Source: Sphingomonas sp.
Lineage (GTDB): Bacteria; Pseudomonadota; Alphaproteobacteria; Sphingomonadales; Sphingomonadaceae
Length of the DNA: 64,000 nt
Direction: 5' to 3'
NCBI RefSeq assembly: GCF_030145815.1
Contig: NZ_JAIXHL010000008.1
Location: 1 to 64,000 of the forward strand
Of this stretch, positions 58,593 through 64,000 are shown piece by piece. The translations under genes and the position numbers were made by a program. A model generated the notes under the pieces. That model was not told the origin of the DNA, did no database searches, and was given only the letters and a program-made list of their open reading frames with translations. Every line of letters begins with the position of its first letter. Positions within the stretch are counted from its first letter, which is position 1.

Positions 58593-59734
58593 TGTCGGAG
58601 AGCGCGGGCGAAAAGACACAAGCACCAACACCCAAGCGCAAGCAAAAGGCGCTCGACGATGGCGACCTGCTCAAATCGCGCGAGTTCGGCGCGGCGCTGA
58701 TCATGCTGCTCGGCTGTGGTTGGATGATCCTGATGGGGCCGCAACTGCTGTCGGCGATCCGCGAGGTGATGGCGGCGAGCTTCAGCTTCGGCCGCGCCGA
58801 TATCGAGAGTTTCCAGCCCTGGAAGCCGCTCGCCACCGCCGGGTGGAAGCTCGCCCCGTCGATGGGCGCCCTGCTCGCCATCGCATTGGGCGGCGCGGTG
58901 CTGAGCCAGGCAGCGCTCGGCGCGCTGCGCTTCAACGGCAAGCTGATGGCACCCAAGGGCAATCGCATCAATCCCGGCTCCGGGCTCAAGCGCATCTTCG
59001 GCCCGACCGGCTGGATCGAACTCGGCAAGTCGCTGCTCAAGGTCGTGCTGCTCGGTGGCATGGGCGCGTGGCTGCTGTGGGGATCGGCGCCGATGACGAT
59101 GGGTCTGGTCTCGTCCGACCTCGGCACGGCGGTGAAGTCGCTCGGCGATACCTTTGCCACATTGGTTCTCGTCATGGCGGGCGGATTGCTGCTGATCGCG
59201 GGCGTCGACCTTCCGATCCAGATCTTCCGCCACATGCAGCGGCTCAAGATGAGCCTGCAGGAAGTAAAGGACGAATATAAGGAAACCGAAGGCTCGCCCG
59301 AGGCTAAGGGCCATCGTCGCCAGCGTCAGCGCGAAATTGCCAAGGGTGGCCTCCGCAAGAGCGTCGCGACCGCGCATGTCGTGCTCACCAACCCGACCCA
59401 TTTCTCGGTCGCGTTGCGCTATGATCAGGGCAAGGATCAGGTGCCGGTGGTGGTCGCCAAGGGGCGCGGCGAGATCGCGCTGGCGATTCGCGAGCTGGCC
59501 GACGAATTCGCGGTGCCGCGGATCGAGCTGCCACCGCTCGCCCGCGCGCTCTATTTCACCAGCCGCGAGAATCAGGAGATCCGCGACGACCTGTATCTCG
59601 CGGTCGCGACGGTGCTGGCGTTCGTCTTTGGCCTCGACAAGCGTGCGGGCGCAGCGATGCCCGCCGTGAAGGTGCCCGAGACTGCGCAGTTCGACGAAAA
59701 CGGCGTGCAAATCGGCCTAAAGGGCAGGCCGTGA
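58592..59734 (+). CDS. flhB: Flagellar export switch protein FlhB
   Basis: FlhB controls export specificity by autocleavage. The 380-residue protein has the usual N-terminal EKTQAPTPKRKQKALDDGDL and four membrane helices. The cleavage motif NPTH (Asn267-Pro268) lies in VVLTNPTHFSVALRY. The C-terminal cytoplasmic domain continues through VPVVVAKGRGEIAL. TGATG couples it to fliR. Confidence 0.97.
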   Translation: MSESAGEKTQAPTPKRKQKALDDGDLLKSREFGAALIMLLGCGWMILMGPQLLSAIREVMAASFSFGRADIESFQPWKPLATAGWKLAPSMGALLAIALGGAVLSQAALGALRFNGKLMAPKGNRINPGSGLKRIFGPTGWIELGKSLLKVVLLGGMGAWLLWGSAPMTMGLVSSDLGTAVKSLGDTFATLVLVMAGGLLLIAGVDLPIQIFRHMQRLKMSLQEVKDEYKETEGSPEAKGHRRQRQREIAKGGLRKSVATAHVVLTNPTHFSVALRYDQGKDQVPVVVAKGRGEIALAIRELADEFAVPRIELPPLARALYFTSRENQEIRDDLYLAVATVLAFVFGLDKRAGAAMPAVKVPETAQFDENGVQIGLKGRP

Positions 59735-59767
59735 TGGCCGTTCTTGAGGGCATGGGGGAATGCGGCC

Positions 59768-61204
59768 ATGGCCATTGAATCGATTGCGAAAACGATCGGC
59801 ACCGGGTCGGGCATCGACACGACCGCGCTCGTCCAGAGCCTGGTCGATGCGCAGTTCGAACTGAAGAACGCAGCGCTCACCAAGCGCGAAGAGACGCTGA
59901 CGGCGCAGATCACGGCGGCGGCGACGCACAAGAGCAACATCACCGGCTTCGCCACGGCGCTGGCGAACCTCACGCGCGGCGGGACGCTCGCGACGCAGCC
60001 TACGACCTCACATTCCAGCATTCTAGGCGTCACCCGCCTGTCGGGCGCGAACCTGGCTACGCTCAACGCCAAGGTCGAGGTGCGTCAGCTCGCCGCACCG
60101 CAAAGCGCCGCCAGCGCCGCCGTGACCGACCGCACTGCTGCAATCGGTCAGGGGACGCTCACCCTCACCTTCGGCACTGCGACGGTCGCTGATGGCGCGA
60201 TGGCCGGCTTCACGGCGGGAAGCGCCGCCCCGGTCGCCATCACCATCGGCCCGGACAATAGCAGCCTCGACGGCATCGCCGCCGCAATCAACGCGGCCAA
60301 GGCCGGGATCACCGCATCGGTCGTCACCGACAGCGGCGGCGCGCGGCTGGTGGTCAAGGGCGCAAGCGGGGAGGCGCGCGCCTTCACCCTCACCGCGACC
60401 GAGACGGCGGGCCATGAAGGACTCGCTGCGCTCAATGTCGGCATCGGTGCGACCGGCACCACGATCGGCAGCGCCGCCGCCGACGCGATCGTCGCGGTCG
60501 ACGGCATCGCGCTGCGCCGCGACGGCAACAGCATTTCCGATCTGGTCCCCGGCGTCCGGCTCGACCTGTCCTCGGCCCAGCCGGGGACGATCGTGACGAT
60601 CGGCAAGGCCGCGCCGACCAGCGCCTTGCTCCAGGCCGCACAGGATTTCGTCGCGACCTATAACGAGGTCTTCTCGGCGCTGAACAAGGATCTCGACCCG
60701 CTCGACGGCGCGCTGCGCGGCGATGCGGCGGCGAAGGCGGTGAAGCGCCAGCTTCAGCAGATCACGATCGCTCAGGTCGCGACCGGCGCAGCGGGCGAGC
60801 CGACGACGCTGGCCCAGATCGGCATTCGCACCGAACGCGACGGGACGCTCAGCGTCGACACCGCCGCGCTGAGCCGGGCGCTGGTCGACTATCCCGAAGC
60901 GGTCGAGCGGCTGTTCGCCGAACCGGTCGGCACCAACGCCACCGGCAACGGCATCGCCGGGGCGCTCAACGCGATCTCCGCCACCGCCGCCAGCACGACG
61001 CGCGGGCTGGGCGCAAGCGAGGCGAGCTACACCCGCGCCAAGGCCGATCTGGACGAGGACAAGGCCGATGTGCTCGCCAAGGTCGAGGACACGCGCACGC
61101 GCATGACCCGCCAGTTCGCCAGCATGGACGCCAAGGTCGCGGTCTATAAATCGACGATGAGCTTCCTCGAATCGCAGGTCGAAGCCTGGAACAAGCAGAA
61201 TTGA
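59768..61204 (+). CDS. fliD: Flagellar filament cap protein FliD
   Basis: FliD (HAP2) caps the filament and folds incoming flagellin. The 478-residue product starts MAIESIAKTIGTGSGIDTTA. ATG 59768 is chosen over a start eight codons upstream because GSGID is the family start and GGGGGA lies at a suitable distance. The N-terminal domain has LSGANLATLNAKVEVRQLA. The C-terminal domain has QDFVATYNEVFSALNK and a final coiled helix. It must fit the repeat-bearing flagellin of this strain. Confidence 0.93.
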   Translation: MAIESIAKTIGTGSGIDTTALVQSLVDAQFELKNAALTKREETLTAQITAAATHKSNITGFATALANLTRGGTLATQPTTSHSSILGVTRLSGANLATLNAKVEVRQLAAPQSAASAAVTDRTAAIGQGTLTLTFGTATVADGAMAGFTAGSAAPVAITIGPDNSSLDGIAAAINAAKAGITASVVTDSGGARLVVKGASGEARAFTLTATETAGHEGLAALNVGIGATGTTIGSAAADAIVAVDGIALRRDGNSISDLVPGVRLDLSSAQPGTIVTIGKAAPTSALLQAAQDFVATYNEVFSALNKDLDPLDGALRGDAAAKAVKRQLQQITIAQVATGAAGEPTTLAQIGIRTERDGTLSVDTAALSRALVDYPEAVERLFAEPVGTNATGNGIAGALNAISATAASTTRGLGASEASYTRAKADLDEDKADVLAKVEDTRTRMTRQFASMDAKVAVYKSTMSFLESQVEAWNKQN

Positions 61205-61208
61205 TGCG

Positions 61209-61607
61209 ATGACCCGCCCAATCCGCCTCACCACCGACGCCGCCGCCACCTATCGCAACATCGACGCGGTTGGGCGCACCGCCGCCGCCGATCCGCACCA
61301 GCTGGTCGAACTCATGTACAAGGAGTGCATCGCCGCGCTCCGCTCCGCAGCCTTCGCGACCGAAAACGGCCAGTTCCCGGTCAAGAGCGAGCGCATCGCC
61401 CGCGCCACCGCGATCCTGTTCGCGCTCGAAGGGGGCCTCGATTTCGAACGCGGAGGAGAGGTGTCGCGGACGCTCGCGACGCTCTATCACGGTCTGCGCA
61501 ACCAGATCGTCCACGCCAGCATCGGCAGCGACCCCGCGCCGTTCCGCGCTGTCGCCGACGACCTTGAGGAAATTGCCGGCGCGTGGAGTGCAGCGCGCGC
61601 GGCCTGA
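61209..61607 (+). CDS. fliS: Flagellin export chaperone FliS
   Basis: FliS binds the C-terminal D0 helix of flagellin before export. The 132-residue helical product keeps the FliS pattern ATYRNIDAVGRTAAADPHQL followed by VELMYKECIAAL, corresponding to the PHQLV-LY motif. An ALEGGLDFERGGEVSRTLA segment comes next. It is somewhat diverged but follows fliD directly, as usual. Confidence 0.87.
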   Translation: MTRPIRLTTDAAATYRNIDAVGRTAAADPHQLVELMYKECIAALRSAAFATENGQFPVKSERIARATAILFALEGGLDFERGGEVSRTLATLYHGLRNQIVHASIGSDPAPFRAVADDLEEIAGAWSAARAA

Positions 61608-61618
61608 ACCCCTATTAT

Positions 61619-61767
61619 TCCCCTCCCTGAAAGGGAGGGGCTAGGGGAGGGTTTAGCGGCGAGCGAGGCTCGATTCCTCGCACGTCGCTGTTTTGCCGAT
61701 GCGCTTTGCATCCTTTGAAGCGCGCAGACGCACGCCCCTCCTCCGACCCGTTCCGGGAGGGGAGATT
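61619..61767. repeat. Palindromic element, family A-like, after fliS
   Basis: Beginning CCCCTCCCTGAAAGGGAGGGG (local hairpin) and ending with a CCCCTCCTCC-CCGGGAGGGG hairpin, the element has inner hairpins such as GCGAGCGAGGCTCG. The middle differs from the other family A copies. It lies between the convergent fliS and CaiB/BaiF genes and probably terminates both. Confidence 0.7.
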
Positions 61768-61772
61768 TGACC

Positions 61773-62843
61773 TCAATCCACCCACCGCCCCAGCATCTCG
61801 CCGACGCTCGTCACCACCGCCGGTCCTACCGGCGTCGCGCGCGGGGTGAATTGCGGCGCGGTCGGGCCGCCCGCCGGGCCACTCGCCAATGGACGCCGGG
61901 CCAGTGCATGCGGATGCCGCGCCGCTTCCGTCAGGCTCAGCACCGGGGTGACACAGGCCGCACCATCGGGGAAGCGTGCGACCCATTCGTCGCGCGTCCG
62001 GCTGGCAAAGCGCCGGGCGAATTCGCGCGCCATGTGCGGCCACCCCGCACGGTCGAACTGCGGGATTTTCGACGCCTCCAGCCCCAGCACCGCGCACAGA
62101 TCGGCAAAGGCCGCCGGCTCGATTGCGCCGACCGCGACATGGCGCTCATCGGCGCAGCGATAGGTGCGGTAAAAGGGCGCCCCGCCATCGACCAGATTGG
62201 CCTCGCGTCGATCGAGCCAGCGCCCGCTCTGCGCCAGGCTCTGGGTCAGCGCCATCAGCGTGCCGACCCCATCCGACGCGGCGGCATCGACAACCCGGCC
62301 CTCGCCGTTCGCCTGCGCGCCCAGGATCGCGCTCACCATGCCCAGCGCCAGGAACATGCCGCACCCGGCATGGTCGCCCAGCAGGGTCAATGGCACCACG
62401 GGCTGGTCAGGCGTGCCGATCGCATGCAGCGCGCCGGTCAGCGCCAGTACGTTGATGTCGCTGCCCGGACGCTCGGCCATCGGCCCGTCCTGCCCCCACA
62501 TGCTCGCCCGGCCATAGACCAGCCGCGGGTTGCGCATCCGGCACGCATCGGGGCCGATCCCCAGCGCATCGATCGAGCGCGGGGGCATGCCCTCGATCAA
62601 CCCGTCGGCGCGGTCGATCAGGTCGCGCAGCTCGTTGATCGCCGCCGGATGCCGGAAATTTAGCTCCAGCTCGCGCCGCCCGCGATACAGGCTGGGGACG
62701 ACATGGCTCGCATTCGCATCGGGTTGGACGATCCGCACCACGTCCGCCCCCAGATCGGCGAGCAGCATCGCGGCGAACGGCACCGGCCCGATCGCGTCGA
62801 TCTCGACGATCCGCACCCCCGCCAGCGGTCCCTTGGTCTGCAC
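61773..62843 (-). CDS. CaiB/BaiF-family protein, alpha-methylacyl-CoA racemase-like
   Basis: This family includes alpha-methylacyl-CoA racemases and CoA transferases. The 356-residue protein begins with LAGVRIVEIDAIGPVPFAAM, then LLADLGADVVRI. It has a candidate catalytic pair His140 (GALHAIG) and Asp157 (LLGDHAGCG), matching the His/Asp pair of the mycobacterial racemase MCR, which favours racemase over transferase. GTG 62843 has AAGGAGGG upstream. The frame is open further upstream without similarity. Confidence 0.87.
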   Translation of the reverse strand: MQTKGPLAGVRIVEIDAIGPVPFAAMLLADLGADVVRIVQPDANASHVVPSLYRGRRELELNFRHPAAINELRDLIDRADGLIEGMPPRSIDALGIGPDACRMRNPRLVYGRASMWGQDGPMAERPGSDINVLALTGALHAIGTPDQPVVPLTLLGDHAGCGMFLALGMVSAILGAQANGEGRVVDAAASDGVGTLMALTQSLAQSGRWLDRREANLVDGGAPFYRTYRCADERHVAVGAIEPAAFADLCAVLGLEASKIPQFDRAGWPHMAREFARRFASRTRDEWVARFPDGAACVTPVLSLTEAARHPHALARRPLASGPAGGPTAPQFTPRATPVGPAVVTSVGEMLGRWVD

Positions 62844-62912
62844 CCCGTCCCTCCTTCGCCGTCCCGCGCGATCAGGGTGGCCGATCCCGGTGGTTTCCGC
62901 TAGCCCCGCGCC

Positions 62913-63449
62913 ATGAGCAAGCCGCACATCGTCGCCCTTGGCGGAACATCGCGCCCCGAATCGAGCACCGGCCGCGCGCTGGCGCGCTGTCTGGCGATCG
63001 CGGAGGAAGCTGGCGCACGCACCACGCTGCTGACGGGCGAGGCGATCAACTTCCCGCCCTATGAGCTGTGCGACCCGGTGCCGGACGGCAATATCGCGCA
63101 GTTCGTCGCGGTGCTGCGCAGCGCCGATGCGGTGATCGTCGGCTCGCCCGGCTATCACGGCACGCTGTCGGGGCTGGTCAAGAACGCGCTCGACCATGTC
63201 GAGCTGCTGCGCGGCGACGATCGCGTCTATTTCGACCGGATGCCGGTGGGCATGGTCGCGACGGCGGGCGGATGGCAGGCTGCGGTGTCGACCATGGCGG
63301 CGCTGCGCACGGTGGTCCACGCGCTGCGCGGCTGGCCGACCCCGCTGGGTGTCGCGATCAACATGGGCGCGCCCGGCGATCCATTGGCCGATGCCGACGC
63401 GCAACTGCGCATGATGGTTGACCAGATCCTGTGGTTTCTGCGGCGCTGA
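62913..63449 (+). CDS. NAD(P)H-dependent FMN reductase-family flavoprotein
   Basis: The 178-residue protein has the flavodoxin-like fold of SsuE/ArsH-type reductases. Phosphate-binding GGTSRPESSTGRAL lies at residues 10-23, and the flavin loop GSPGYHGTLSGLVKNALDHV sits near 83-102. It then has GGWQAAVSTMAALR. It is divergent from the CaiB/BaiF gene, with 69 bases between starts. The substrate is not evident. Confidence 0.9.
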   Translation: MSKPHIVALGGTSRPESSTGRALARCLAIAEEAGARTTLLTGEAINFPPYELCDPVPDGNIAQFVAVLRSADAVIVGSPGYHGTLSGLVKNALDHVELLRGDDRVYFDRMPVGMVATAGGWQAAVSTMAALRTVVHALRGWPTPLGVAINMGAPGDPLADADAQLRMMVDQILWFLRR

Positions 63450-63467
63450 GTAGTAGCCCAAGTAAGA

Positions 63468-63548
63468 CGGCACCGGCCCGCTCCCCCACCCGGCCACCCA
63501 TATCATGCTACCGCTGGGTGGTCGGGTGGGGGGAGCGGGCCGATGCCG
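63468..63548. repeat. Long hairpin repeat, family C copy 2
   Basis: Arms beginning CGGCACCGGCCCGCTCCCCC and ending in the near-complementary GGGGAGCGGGCCGATGCCG are separated by about 16 bases. They match copy 1 (25136-25219) over nearly the whole arms, while the loops differ. It lies just after the FMN reductase stop. Confidence 0.85.
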
Positions 63549-63623
63549 CCGCCCAGCGTAGCGCTAAACGGCACCAGCGCAGCGTTAACAGGATCGTGAC
63601 GCTCCCGGCATAGATTGGGTGTC

Positions 63624-64000
63624 ATGGTGAGCCCTGACACCCAGACAGGCGATTCGCGCCGGCGTCACACGCGCACGATCCTGGTCGTCGATGACAGCCG
63701 GACCAGCCTGCACGTCATCGGCGGACGGCTGGGCGCGATGGGCTATATGGTGGTGCTGGCACAAAGCGGTCGCGAGGCGCTCGATCTGATTTCCGGGCGT
63801 GGCTTCGACCTTGTCCTGCTCGACATGGTGATGCCGGGCATGTCGGGGCTGGAGGCGCTGGCGGAAATTCGCACTGCGCCCGACACTGCCGACCTGCCCG
63901 TGATCATGATCACCGCGCTCAACGATACGGACGGCGCGGTTGCGGCGCTCGCGGCGGGGGCGGACGACCATATTGCCAAGCCGTTCGATTTCGGTGTGCT
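63624..64000 (+). CDS. Response regulator (3' end outside window)
   Basis: The first 125 codons form a complete receiver domain. The acidic pair Asp23-Asp24 lies in ILVVDDSRTS, the phosphorylated Asp67 in LVLLDMVMPGMSG, Thr97 in MITALND and Lys119 in HIAKPFDF. The N-terminus has a polar 15-residue extension. The output domain is cut off, so a stand-alone receiver, a GGDEF (PleD-like) or another output are all possible. It starts at ATG 63624, 175 bases after the FMN reductase gene. Confidence 0.88.
   Translation, partial: MVSPDTQTGDSRRRHTRTILVVDDSRTSLHVIGGRLGAMGYMVVLAQSGREALDLISGRGFDLVLLDMVMPGMSGLEALAEIRTAPDTADLPVIMITALNDTDGAVAALAAGADDHIAKPFDFGV

Overview
The window is high-GC DNA with tightly packed genes and many overlapping start/stop codons. 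It looks like an alphaproteobacterium, most likely a Sphingomonas-like member of the Sphingomonadales. The reasons are a circularly permuted two-piece tmRNA gene, an NDUFS4-type complex I subunit, sphingomonad-style intergenic palindromes, and sigma-54 controlled flagellar genes. This assignment is inferred from gene content and style, not from a database comparison.

Region 1 (1-9.05 kb) is the translation and RNA-decay block infB - rbfA - truB - rpsO - pnp. It is interrupted between infB and truB by accessory genes: an 81-codon ORF, an AbrB-like DNA-binding protein, a lipoprotein, thymidine kinase, and an M50-protease-like membrane protein whose catalytic residues are replaced. Region 2 (9.1-25.2 kb) is general chromosome. 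It holds a DUF885 peptidase, a serine hydrolase, tmRNA (ssrA, minus strand, not visible as a protein gene), an Rrf2 regulator, mscL, a LemA plus three TPM-domain genes operon, a NUDIX hydrolase, the complex I subunit, hrpB, polyprenyl diphosphate synthase, chorismate mutase, a GH130-type protein and a TonB-dependent receptor.

Region 3 (25.2-61.6 kb) is a nearly complete flagellar locus. The minus-strand unit flgBCDEFGHIJKL-motA-motB (read from 35.8 to 25.2 kb) builds rod, hook, rings, hook-filament junction and stator. Divergent from it is a second, shorter MotA/MotB-like pair followed by flgA, flgM and flgN. Then come a signal-less lytic transglycosylase, flhA and fliA (sigma-28). Two unrelated genes (DUF454, M28 peptidase) precede the flagellin gene fliC. 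The rest reads rightward: a sigma-54 activator, fliEFGHIJ, fliKLMNOPQR, flhB, fliD and fliS. No chemotaxis genes and no flhF/flhG are present.

The regulatory sequence fits together. Four sites match the sigma-54 -24/-12 consensus with exact GG-N10-GC spacing: before flgB, before the second motA, before the transglycosylase/flhA unit, and before fliK. A palindrome CGGCAA-N4/5-TTGCCG recurs 70-210 bp from all four and is a strong candidate binding site for the sigma-54 activator encoded at 46.3 kb. fliC instead has a sigma-28-like promoter and a clear terminator.

The most unusual protein is the flagellin. Its conserved ends enclose nine tandem 13-residue repeats followed by nine tandem 8-residue Gly-Asp repeats. 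Region 4 (61.6-64 kb) holds a CaiB/BaiF-type racemase/CoA-transferase, an FMN reductase and the start of a response regulator cut by the window end. Several families of long inverted-repeat elements sit in gaps throughout. One appears to supply the ribosome-binding site of fliJ.
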